Translations under genes and position numbers: made by a program | Shown here: piece by piece, positions 54,889 through 62,878 of the stretch | How the letters are laid out: each line of letters begins with the position of its first letter | Position numbering within the stretch: position 1 is the stretch's first letter | Assembly: GCA_902598735.1 (NCBI GenBank) | Contig: CACKCM010000006.1 | Coordinates: 1-64,000 of the forward strand | DNA from: an uncultured Pelagibacteraceae bacterium | GTDB taxonomy: Bacteria > Pseudomonadota > Alphaproteobacteria > Pelagibacterales > Pelagibacteraceae | Length of the DNA: 64,000 nucleotides | Direction: 5' to 3' | The notes under the pieces: generated by a model | The model's input: only the letters and a program-made list of their open reading frames with translations | Databases searched by the model: none | What the model was told of the DNA's origin: nothing

Positions 54889-55737
54889 TCCTTCCTTATA
54901 TGTGGGATATTTTAAATCATATTTAAAAAAAGCTTTCATTTTTTTGTTATCTACTTTTTTTGAGTCTTTATAAAAGTTTTTCAACATTTCACTTTGAACT
55001 TCCTCAGGTTTTACTGAATTAGGTTTCTCTACTTTTAATAATTTTGCACCATAAACTGCTACCTCACTTTGTGGAGCAGGTTTATCATCACAAATATTGT
55101 AAATTTCATTATTTTTAAAATTATCAAGAGACTTAAATAAAATGTTAGCTATATCCTCAACATGAATTCTTGAAAAAAAGTGATTTTTTTTACTAACAAT
55201 TTGCACTTTTCCGGTTTTTAATCTTTTCAAAATATTTAACTCATTTGAGTATATGCCGGCTAATCTAAAAATTTGTAACGGATAATTGTTTTTCTTGGAT
55301 AAAATTTTCCAGCTTTTTTCTGCTTCTAATCTGTTTATCCCGTTAGTTGACGTGGGTTGAGTAGGGCTATTTTCATTAACCCAATTACCTTTATGATCCC
55401 CGTATACACTAGTAGCTGATAAATAAGTTATCCATTTACAATTTTTTATTTTTTTTAGATTTTTATCAAGGTAATTTGCTACGATATCTCTACCATCAAT
55501 TGGGGGAATTGAAACCAAAATATAATCTGCTTCCTCTAATTTTTTTTTAATAGATCTATCAAACTTGTCGTAAGTAAATTGGTATGACTTTATTTTAATA
55601 TTATTAAATTCTATCCTATGAGTTTCCTGTCTTGAAGTAACACTTAAATCAAAACTTCTATTTTCATTAATTAACTTATTTATGAAACTTTCTGCAACTT
55701 GGCCAAAGCCAAAGCAAAAGATTTTAAGTTTAATCAT
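54859..55737 (-). CDS. NAD(P)-dependent epimerase/dehydratase-like protein (YeeZ-type)
   Basis: A 292-residue extended SDR-like protein with N-terminal nucleotide site FCFGFGQVAESFINKL and the segments YLSATSVYGDHKG, VNENSPTQPTST and EAEKSWKILSKKN. The YxxxK dyad is not clearly kept, as in YeeZ-like proteins whose reaction is unknown. It starts on the last base of the gltB stop (TAATG), so it is coupled to the glutamate synthase unit. Its 3' end overlaps the convergent hydrolase gene. Confidence 0.83.
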   Translation of the reverse strand: MIKLKIFCFGFGQVAESFINKLINENRSFDLSVTSRQETHRIEFNNIKIKSYQFTYDKFDRSIKKKLEEADYILVSIPPIDGRDIVANYLDKNLKKIKNCKWITYLSATSVYGDHKGNWVNENSPTQPTSTNGINRLEAEKSWKILSKKNNYPLQIFRLAGIYSNELNILKRLKTGKVQIVSKKNHFFSRIHVEDIANILFKSLDNFKNNEIYNICDDKPAPQSEVAVYGAKLLKVEKPNSVKPEEVQSEMLKNFYKDSKKVDNKKMKAFFKYDLKYPTYKEGLNYIFNNWM

Positions 55738-58700
55738 TAACCCGCTTTCTTAGTGTGAGGTCTTAAACTAATAGGATTGTCTAATTTATCAAGCATTTCT
55801 ATCGGGCACACTTGTTTAAAATGTTCTAGTTCGGTATCAAAATTTTCAATTATGTTTTTTGCTTTCTTTGATTTTGTTTTAAGCTCGAAATCTTTAATTT
55901 TTTCTTCTAAGAACTTTTTCCAATAATCCGTTTCCACTGATTGCCAAATAATTGAGGCTGGATTCGCAAAGTTTTCGAATTCATTTTTTTCGTCATAAAT
56001 AAATGCCATTCCACCAGTCATTCCTGCTCCAAAGTTATCTCCAACCGGTCCTAAAATAATCGCAGTTCCTCCAGTCATATATTCACATCCATGAGCTCCA
56101 CACCCCTCAACAATTGCAAAACTTCCTGAGTTTCTTACAGCGAACCTTTCTCCAGCTTGCCCGGAGGCAAATAATTCCCCTGAAGTAGCCCCATATAAAA
56201 CTGTATTACCAATGATTGTATTTTGATCTGAAATTAATTTACTTTTATTTGAAATTTTTACAATAATTTTTCCTCCAGATAGACCTTTCCCTACGTAGTC
56301 ATTACAATCTCCTTCCACTGTTAGGCTAATACCTTTAGTCAAAAATGCTCCTAAAGATTGACCGGCTGAACCAATTAATTTAATGTTTATTGTCTCATCA
56401 TTTAATTTTTCATTACCAAATTTTTTATAAATATAATGTGAAAGTCTAGTTCCCACAGATCTAGAGGTATTCTCAATTCCATATTCAAAATTATTTTTAT
56501 TAGAGATGTCGATCTTATCTTTAATCTCAGACCATATCTTTTCGTCTAGAGTTTCGGGAACTTTATTTATATGATTGTCTTCACAGTATCTTAAATTTTC
56601 ACCTGGATCTGCTTGCACTAATAGAGGATTTAAATCTAGATCATCTAAATTTGAAGCTCCCTTGTTTACTTGGGATAATAAATCAGTGCGTCCTATTATT
56701 TCATTTATAGACTTAAATCCTAATGAGGCTAAGATTTCTCTAACCTCTGTTGCAACAAATTTAAATAAATTTTCAACTTTTTCTGGTGTACCAGTAAATT
56801 TTTTTCTTAATGAAGGATCTTGGCTACACACACCCACTGGGCATGTATTAGAATGACACTGCCTAACCATTATACATCCCATAGCAACTAAAGAAGATGT
56901 TCCCATGCCATATTCTTCTGCACCCATCATTGCTGCGATAACTACATCTCTTCCAGTTTTTAATCCGCCATCAGTTCTAAGCGTAACATTATGTCTTAAG
57001 TTATTTAAAGTAAGTATTTGATTAGCTTCAGTTAAACCCATTTCCCATGGTATACCTGCATACTTTATACTTGTTTGGGGGCTAGCTCCAGTTCCTCCAG
57101 AATGCCCTGATATTAAAATAATATCTGCTTTAGCTTTAGCCACTCCAGCTGCTATTGTGCCTATTCCTGTTGAAGCAACAAGTTTGACTCCCACTCTTGC
57201 TTTAGGATTTATTTGTTTTAGATCATAAATTAATTGAGCTAAGTCTTCTATGGAGTAAATATCATGATGAGGTGGAGGGGAAATTAAAGTAACACCAGGT
57301 GTTGAGTGTCTTAATCTAGCTATTTCCTTAGTAACCTTAAAGCCTGGAAGTTGCCCGCCTTCACCTGGCTTTGCACCCTGAGCAATTTTAATCTCTATTT
57401 CATTCGCGTTATTTAAATAATCTACTGTAACACCAAATCTTGCTGACGCGATCTGCTTTACTCTTGAATTAGCACTATCGCCGTTTGGAAGAATTTTAAA
57501 TCTTTTAGCATCCTCTCCTCCCTCGCCGCTACAAGATGCTCCTTTAATTCTGTTCATACCAGTAGCAAGTGTTTCATGTGCTTCCGCTGACAAAGCTCCA
57601 TGTGACATACTTCCGCTTCCAAATCTTTTTAAAATTTCTTCAAGCGGTTCGACTTCTTCAATACTTATTGAATCTTTAGATTTTTTAAACTCTAATAAAT
57701 CTCTTATATTTATTGGTGGAAGATTGTGTATGCCTGCTGAATATTTTTTATATTGTTCATAAGAACCACTTCCCACTGCACTTTGAAGCAAATGTATCAA
57801 TCTACCTTGATATTGATGATCTTCACCACTTTTTCTATACCTATACAAGCCTCCGATAGGTAAGGTGAACACGTTTTTTGCATGAAATTTTGTGTGAAGT
57901 TTTTTAATTTTTTTCTCAATACCCGTTATACCTATGCCAGATATTCTTGATGACATTCCTGGAAAATAATCAGAAACTATCGCTCTACTAAGACCAACCG
58001 CTTCAAAATTACATCCGCCCCTATAAGAGCTTATAACAGATATTCCCATCTTAGACATTATTTTAAGTAGTCCAGCATCGACTGATTTTTTAAACTTTTC
58101 TACACAACTCTCAAAATCATTTTTACCAAATAATTTTTTTTCAAATCTTTGATAAATGCTATCTATTGCTAAATATGGGTTCACAGTTGTAGCACCTACT
58201 CCAATTAATACAGCGAAAGAATGAGTGTCCAAAGCATCCGAGCACTCTACATTTAATGAACAATATCCTCTCAAACCATTTTTTACTAAATGCGAGTGAA
58301 CAGCACCAACTGTTAGGATACTTGGAATACTTGCTTTTTGATTAGAAATATTTCTATCAGATAAAATTAGACACGAACTTCCCTCTCTTACTGAGGTTTC
58401 TGCTTCCTCTCTGATTGCTTCTATTCTATCTTTTAAAGATAAGGAAATATCGAAAGTGCAATCAATTACTTTGCTTCTTTTTGAAAAAAACTTTTTAAAT
58501 CTTTTAAATTGTGAGTTTGTTAAAATAGGGCTGTCTAAAACGTATATATTTTCTTCAGTTAAATTGTCGAAATCTAAAATATTTCCAAGATTTCCAAATC
58601 TAGTTTTTAAACTCATTACTTTATTTTCTCTTAAAGAATCAATTGGTGGATTTGTAACTTGGCTAAAGTTTTGTCTAAAATAATGTGAAACTGGCCTAAA

Positions 58701-60233
58701 ATGACTAGATAACACAGCTACAGGAGTATCATCTCCCATAGAACCCGAGGCTTCTTTGCCTTCCTCAGCCATAGGATGTAGAATTAATTCCAAGTCTTCC
58801 ACGCTTAAACCAGATAAGTATTGTCTTTTTCTTAAATCTTCACCGATGAAACTTGGTTTCTCATCTTCGTTTGAAATTTTCTTTTCTAAATCGATAATCT
58901 GTTTGTTATATTTTCTATAATCTTTAGCTAACAAATCTTTAATAGCTTTATCTTTAAATAACTTTCCTTTTTTTAAATCAATTGCAATTATTTGTCCTGG
59001 GCCTAATTTACCTTTCTCAATAATTTTTTCTTCAGGAATTTTTATCATACCTGTTTCAGAGCCTGCAAAAAATAAATTATCTGAAGTTATCGTGAACCTC
59101 AAAGGTCTCAATCCATTTCTATCCGAGGACGCTAAAACCCATTTAGCGTCTGTGGCGCATACAGCAGCTGGCCCATCCCAAGGTTCAATTGTACTATTTA
59201 GAAAATTGAATAGATCTTGGTGATTTTTAGGAACTGTTTTACTTCTCTTTGACCATGCGTCAGGTATCATCATTAACTTTATCAAAGGTGCTAATTTTCC
59301 TGAGTGTACTAACAATTCAAAAACATTATCAAGTGCACCTGAATCTGAAGAGCTTCTGATAACTGGTTTTAAATCTTTTACATTTTTAAATAGGGAACTT
59401 GACATATCTTGCTCGTGAATTTTCATCCAATTGATATTTCCTTTCAGAGTGTTTATCTCCCCATTATGTGCTAAAGTTCTGAAAGGTTGTGCTAAATCCC
59501 AACTTGGGAAGGTGTTAGTAGAATATCTCTGATGAAAGACTGCAAATCTAGAAGTTAGTTTTTTATCATTCAGATCCGGATAGAATTCTGAAAGCATTTC
59601 AGCTAAAAACATCCCTTTGTAAACAATTGACCTAGAACTAAATGAACATATGTAAAAATCTTTTAATTGACTATTTCTTGCAAGTTTTTCTATTTTTTTT
59701 CGGGTTTCGAATAGGTCTCTTTCAAGATCATTTGTTTTTAAATTTTCATTTTTTTTAAACATTACTTGTGCTATCTCTGGTCGATTTTGATCAGCAGTCT
59801 TACCAAGAACTCCTGGATTTATTGGAACTTGCCGCCATCCATAAATGTAGTAATTCCCCTCAAGTAAGGCTGACTCGATTATTTCTCTACATTTTTCTTG
59901 TTCTGAGTAATCAGTTCTTGGAAGAAAAACCATACCAACGCATATCCTTTTCTCCTCGTCAACTGTATGACCTGTGTTTAGAATTTTTTCTTTAAAAAAA
60001 TCTGGGGCTATCTCTATTTGAATGCCAGCACCATCTCCAGATTTTCCATCGGCATCTACTGCTCCTCTATGCCAAATTGCTTTTAAAGCTTCAATACCAT
60101 ATTCAACTACTTTTCTTGATTTTTTTCCATTCGTTGAAGCAATCAAGCCTACACCACAAGCATCGTGCTCCATCTCAGATTTATAGTTGTAAGTTTTTTC
60201 TAAAAGTGTCTTATTTTTGTTATAATTATTCAT
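55737..60233 (-). CDS. gltB: glutamate synthase (NADPH) large subunit
   Basis: GltB makes glutamate from glutamine and 2-oxoglutarate. The 1498-residue protein has the Ntn-type glutaminase domain starting at Cys26 (HDACGVGLI; the first 25 residues would be removed), a central domain, the FMN-binding synthase TIM barrel with ISGHSGGTGASP, the 3Fe-4S Cys set in CHSNTCPVGVC (about 1126-1138) and a C-terminal beta-helix with SGGKIIVK and GATSGELFASGQAGE. The length is normal. The ATG directly follows the gltD stop codon. Confidence 0.98.
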   Translation of the reverse strand: MNNYNKNKTLLEKTYNYKSEMEHDACGVGLIASTNGKKSRKVVEYGIEALKAIWHRGAVDADGKSGDGAGIQIEIAPDFFKEKILNTGHTVDEEKRICVGMVFLPRTDYSEQEKCREIIESALLEGNYYIYGWRQVPINPGVLGKTADQNRPEIAQVMFKKNENLKTNDLERDLFETRKKIEKLARNSQLKDFYICSFSSRSIVYKGMFLAEMLSEFYPDLNDKKLTSRFAVFHQRYSTNTFPSWDLAQPFRTLAHNGEINTLKGNINWMKIHEQDMSSSLFKNVKDLKPVIRSSSDSGALDNVFELLVHSGKLAPLIKLMMIPDAWSKRSKTVPKNHQDLFNFLNSTIEPWDGPAAVCATDAKWVLASSDRNGLRPLRFTITSDNLFFAGSETGMIKIPEEKIIEKGKLGPGQIIAIDLKKGKLFKDKAIKDLLAKDYRKYNKQIIDLEKKISNEDEKPSFIGEDLRKRQYLSGLSVEDLELILHPMAEEGKEASGSMGDDTPVAVLSSHFRPVSHYFRQNFSQVTNPPIDSLRENKVMSLKTRFGNLGNILDFDNLTEENIYVLDSPILTNSQFKRFKKFFSKRSKVIDCTFDISLSLKDRIEAIREEAETSVREGSSCLILSDRNISNQKASIPSILTVGAVHSHLVKNGLRGYCSLNVECSDALDTHSFAVLIGVGATTVNPYLAIDSIYQRFEKKLFGKNDFESCVEKFKKSVDAGLLKIMSKMGISVISSYRGGCNFEAVGLSRAIVSDYFPGMSSRISGIGITGIEKKIKKLHTKFHAKNVFTLPIGGLYRYRKSGEDHQYQGRLIHLLQSAVGSGSYEQYKKYSAGIHNLPPINIRDLLEFKKSKDSISIEEVEPLEEILKRFGSGSMSHGALSAEAHETLATGMNRIKGASCSGEGGEDAKRFKILPNGDSANSRVKQIASARFGVTVDYLNNANEIEIKIAQGAKPGEGGQLPGFKVTKEIARLRHSTPGVTLISPPPHHDIYSIEDLAQLIYDLKQINPKARVGVKLVASTGIGTIAAGVAKAKADIILISGHSGGTGASPQTSIKYAGIPWEMGLTEANQILTLNNLRHNVTLRTDGGLKTGRDVVIAAMMGAEEYGMGTSSLVAMGCIMVRQCHSNTCPVGVCSQDPSLRKKFTGTPEKVENLFKFVATEVREILASLGFKSINEIIGRTDLLSQVNKGASNLDDLDLNPLLVQADPGENLRYCEDNHINKVPETLDEKIWSEIKDKIDISNKNNFEYGIENTSRSVGTRLSHYIYKKFGNEKLNDETINIKLIGSAGQSLGAFLTKGISLTVEGDCNDYVGKGLSGGKIIVKISNKSKLISDQNTIIGNTVLYGATSGELFASGQAGERFAVRNSGSFAIVEGCGAHGCEYMTGGTAIILGPVGDNFGAGMTGGMAFIYDEKNEFENFANPASIIWQSVETDYWKKFLEEKIKDFELKTKSKKAKNIIENFDTELEHFKQVCPIEMLDKLDNPISLRPHTKKAG

Positions 60234-61679
60234 TTATGCCGCTACAGAGGATTTATTTTTAACTATTCTTTTTTGCAAATATTTTTCAATTTGTTCTGCA
60301 GCGTCTCTACCATCTCTAATAGCCCAAACAACTAATGAAGCACCTCTAACAATATCGCCGGCTGCGAACACTCCATCTAAATTTGTTTGCATAGTTTTAA
60401 GGTTAATTTTAATTGTTCCCCATTGAGAAACTGCAAGTTCATTTGCATTAAATAATTTTGGCAAATCCTCTGGATCAAATCCTAAAGATTTTATTACCAG
60501 GTCAGCTTTTACTTTATATTCTGAACCGACTTGTATTTCTGGACTTCTTCTACCTGAAGAGTCTGGTTCACCAAGTTTGATTTTGTTTACTTCTACTGCT
60601 TCAACTTTTGTTTTTCCAACGAAACTTTTAGGACTAGTTAACCATACAAACTCTACTCCTTCTTCTATAGCATTGCCGACCTCTCTAGCAGATCCTGGCA
60701 TATTTTCTCTATCTCTTCTATATAAACATTTTACTGATTTAGCTTTTTGTCTAACTGATGTTCTTACACAGTCCATTGCGGTATCACCTCCACCAATAAC
60801 AATTACATCTTTTCCCTCAGCGTTAAGTGTGCCATTATCAAAAAGTGCAACTTTATCACCTAGCCCTTTTCTATTTGATGCTGTTAGGAATTCCATGGCG
60901 GGAAAAATATTTTTTAGATTGTGCCCTGGAATTTCGATCTCTCTAGCTTTATAAACACCAGTCGCAATTAAAATTGCATCATGTTTCTTTTTAAGTTCAT
61001 ACAAGCTCTTATCTTTACCTACCTCAAAATTTTGGACAAATTTTATACCACTATCTTTTAGTAGCTTGGTTCTTCTCTCAACAACGAATTTTTCTAATTT
61101 AAAATTAGGTATTCCATATATTAAAAGTCCACCTGGTCTATCATATCTATCATAAATGGTAACTTGATAGCCAGATTTTCTTAACTCTTCTGCGCAAGCC
61201 ATACCTGCTGGACCTGCTCCTATGACTCCAACAGTTTGTTTTAATTCCTTTTTAACACTTATTGGTTTGACCCAACCTTTTTCCCAGGCAGTATCATTAA
61301 TATATTTTTCTACAGAGCCTATAGTAACTGTTCCGTGTCCTGATTGCTCGATTACACAATTTCCCTCACATAAACGATCTTGAGGGCAAATTCTTCCACA
61401 GACTTCTGGCATATTATTTGTGCTCTGAGACAACTCATATGCTTCTTTAAGTCTTCCTTCTGCTGTTAGTTTTAACCAGTCCGGAATATTATTTCCAAGT
61501 GGGCAATGTATTTGACAAAATGGAACTCCGCATTGAGAACATCTGCTGGACTGCTCTTTGGCTTTATCAGTAATAAATTCTTTGTAAATCTCGTTAAAGT
61601 CACCCTTTCTCTTAGATGTACTTCTTTTTTCTGGCGTTTCTTGTTTTAAATCAACAAACTGCAACATTTTTTTTTTCAT
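60234..61679 (-). CDS. gltD: glutamate synthase (NADPH) small subunit
   Basis: GltD oxidises NADPH and passes electrons to GltB. From ATG 61679 it has 481 residues (frames open to 61688; ATG 61667 is also possible). The N-terminal Fe-S domain shows SRCSQCGVPFCQIHCP and CGRICPQDRLCEGNC; FAD site VGVIGAGPAGMACAEEL; NADPH site VIVIGGGDTAMDC; and a C-terminal GVFAAGDIVRG. It is upstream of gltB in one transcript. The gene order gltD-gltB is the reverse of many proteobacteria. Confidence 0.97.
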   Translation of the reverse strand: MKKKMLQFVDLKQETPEKRSTSKRKGDFNEIYKEFITDKAKEQSSRCSQCGVPFCQIHCPLGNNIPDWLKLTAEGRLKEAYELSQSTNNMPEVCGRICPQDRLCEGNCVIEQSGHGTVTIGSVEKYINDTAWEKGWVKPISVKKELKQTVGVIGAGPAGMACAEELRKSGYQVTIYDRYDRPGGLLIYGIPNFKLEKFVVERRTKLLKDSGIKFVQNFEVGKDKSLYELKKKHDAILIATGVYKAREIEIPGHNLKNIFPAMEFLTASNRKGLGDKVALFDNGTLNAEGKDVIVIGGGDTAMDCVRTSVRQKAKSVKCLYRRDRENMPGSAREVGNAIEEGVEFVWLTSPKSFVGKTKVEAVEVNKIKLGEPDSSGRRSPEIQVGSEYKVKADLVIKSLGFDPEDLPKLFNANELAVSQWGTIKINLKTMQTNLDGVFAAGDIVRGASLVVWAIRDGRDAAEQIEKYLQKRIVKNKSSVAA

Positions 61680-61700
61680 AATTTGCAAAAATAGTTAAAA

Positions 61701-61731
61701 ATTATGGAAATTTATATAATTTTAAGGTCAA
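61701..61731 (-). promoter_or_regulatory. candidate promoter for gltDB
   Basis: On the minus strand TTGACC (61731-61726), close to the -35 consensus, is followed after 19 bases by CATAAT (61706-61701). The spacing is two bases longer than ideal. It lies 22 bases before the gltD ATG. Confidence 0.35.
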
Positions 61732-61777
61732 TATTAATTACCTATAATTTAAATTTCCTTAATTTTTAAGGATATTT

Positions 61778-61797
61778 TATGCATACCAGATATGCAT
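61778..61797. promoter_or_regulatory. paired palindrome, candidate operator between gltD and uppP
   Basis: TATGCATA (61778-61785), a perfect palindrome, and TATGCAT (61791-61797) are separated by CCAGA. Such a doubled palindrome in a 165-base divergent gap looks like a regulator binding site. Neither gene's control is known from the sequence. Confidence 0.35.
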
Positions 61798-61803
61798 TTT
61801 GAT

Positions 61804-61848
61804 ATGTCATTAAAAAAACACCCTTCAGATTTAATTTCACATCGATGA
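61804..61848 (+). CDS. possible 14-residue leader ORF before uppP
   Basis: ATG 61804 opens MSLKKHPSDLISHR and stops at TGA 61846-61848, which overlaps the uppP ATG (ATGA). This arrangement can couple translation of the main gene to the leader. Short frames are common by chance in such DNA, so confidence is low. Confidence 0.25.
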   Translation: MSLKKHPSDLISHR

Positions 61849-62603
61849 TAGAGGTTCTGATTCTTTCTCTGATACAAGGCATCACAGAGTTTTTGCCAAT
61901 TAGCTCCTCCTCTCACCTTATTTTAGTTTCTGATTTAATAAATTTTGAGGAACAAAGTCTATCAATAGATGTAAGTCTTCATATTGGTTCATTTATTGCT
62001 GTGTGCACTTATTTCTACAAAGATTTGGTAAATTTCACAAAAAAAAGAATTTTATTGATAAAAATTTTATACGCTTCTTTACCAATTTTATTTATTGGTT
62101 ATTTATTAACTGAAATTAATTTAATAGAAAAACTTCGTAATATCAAAACGATAGGTTGGACAACATTTTTATTTGGAATTTTACTTTACGTTAGTGATAA
62201 ATTTAAATTAAATCAAAGCATTAAAAAAGATTTCACTTTTAAATCAGCGATTATTATAGGACTAAGTCAAGTTTTTTCACTTATTCCAGGGGTAAGTAGA
62301 TCTGGTGTTACGATTACAGCTGCGAGATTTTTAAAATTTAATAGAATTGACTCTGCAAAAATATCATTTTTACTCTCGATACCAACATTAGGTGCTGTTT
62401 CTATTTATGGATTCAAAAATTTAATTATATCCCAAAACTATGATTTTACTATGATAAACTTTGTTTCAATTATCCTCTCTTTTTTTTTCTCATTAATTAC
62501 CATTAAATATTTTCTAAAATTTATAAAGAGATTTAGTTTGAAGATTTTTGTGATTTATAGAATGATTTTAGGTCTTATAATTTTAGTTTTTGCATACTTA
62601 TAA
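61845..62603 (+). CDS. uppP: undecaprenyl-diphosphatase
   Basis: UppP (BacA) removes a phosphate from undecaprenyl pyrophosphate to recycle the lipid carrier for peptidoglycan and surface glycans. The 252-residue membrane protein has the two family motifs QGITEFLPISSSSHLIL near residue 10 and LIPGVSRSGVTITAARFL near residue 146, with about seven hydrophobic helices. It stands alone between gltD and tRNA-Arg. Confidence 0.96.
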   Translation: MIEVLILSLIQGITEFLPISSSSHLILVSDLINFEEQSLSIDVSLHIGSFIAVCTYFYKDLVNFTKKRILLIKILYASLPILFIGYLLTEINLIEKLRNIKTIGWTTFLFGILLYVSDKFKLNQSIKKDFTFKSAIIIGLSQVFSLIPGVSRSGVTITAARFLKFNRIDSAKISFLLSIPTLGAVSIYGFKNLIISQNYDFTMINFVSIILSFFFSLITIKYFLKFIKRFSLKIFVIYRMILGLIILVFAYL

Positions 62604-62693
62604 AATATTTGTTAATAAAATTAAAACTATTAAAACTAAAAAAAAGAATAAAAGAACTGAATTCTTTAATGATAAATTACTTAAAAATTTCAT
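62598..62693 (-). CDS. possible 31-residue hydrophobic micropeptide
   Basis: ATG 62693 to TAA 62598 encodes MKFLSNLSLKNSVLLFFFLV, continuing with LIVLILLTNIL: a short polar N-terminus then one strong membrane helix. It lies downstream of tRNA-Arg on the same strand and overlaps the uppP end by six bases. A/T-rich DNA makes such hydrophobic frames by chance, so this is only a candidate. Confidence 0.28.
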   Translation of the reverse strand: MKFLSNLSLKNSVLLFFFLVLIVLILLTNIL

Positions 62694-62736
62694 CAATAAA
62701 ATGTATTATTTTAATAGTGTTTTATCAATATATTTA

Positions 62737-62813
62737 TGGTGCGCCTGCTAGGATTTGAACCCAGAACCTCCTGGTCCGTAGCCAAGCGCTCTATCCAGTT
62801 GAGCTACAGGCGC
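62737..62813 (-). tRNA. tRNA-Arg (anticodon ACG), CCA encoded
   Basis: The minus strand gives GCGCCTG pairing with CAGGCGC, discriminator A and CCA. The anticodon stem CTTGG/CCAGG (with one T-G pair) encloses CTACGGA, giving anticodon ACG, which would be read as ICG after A34 deamination by TadA. The T loop TTCAAAT is canonical. The total is 77 bases. Confidence 0.96.
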
Positions 62814-62878
62814 GAAAATAAACCTTATGTTATATTACAATAACAGTATATATTAATAAATATCACTAGTTTCTATAT

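Noticed and set aside
58456-59995. Plus-strand open frames opposite gltB
   Set aside because: gltB is a complete, conserved gene there; the antisense frames have no start context or domain.
62737-62813. tRNA-Arg as an integration site of a mobile island
   Set aside because: No integrase, repeated tRNA 3' end or foreign gene is seen beside it or beside the other two tRNA genes.
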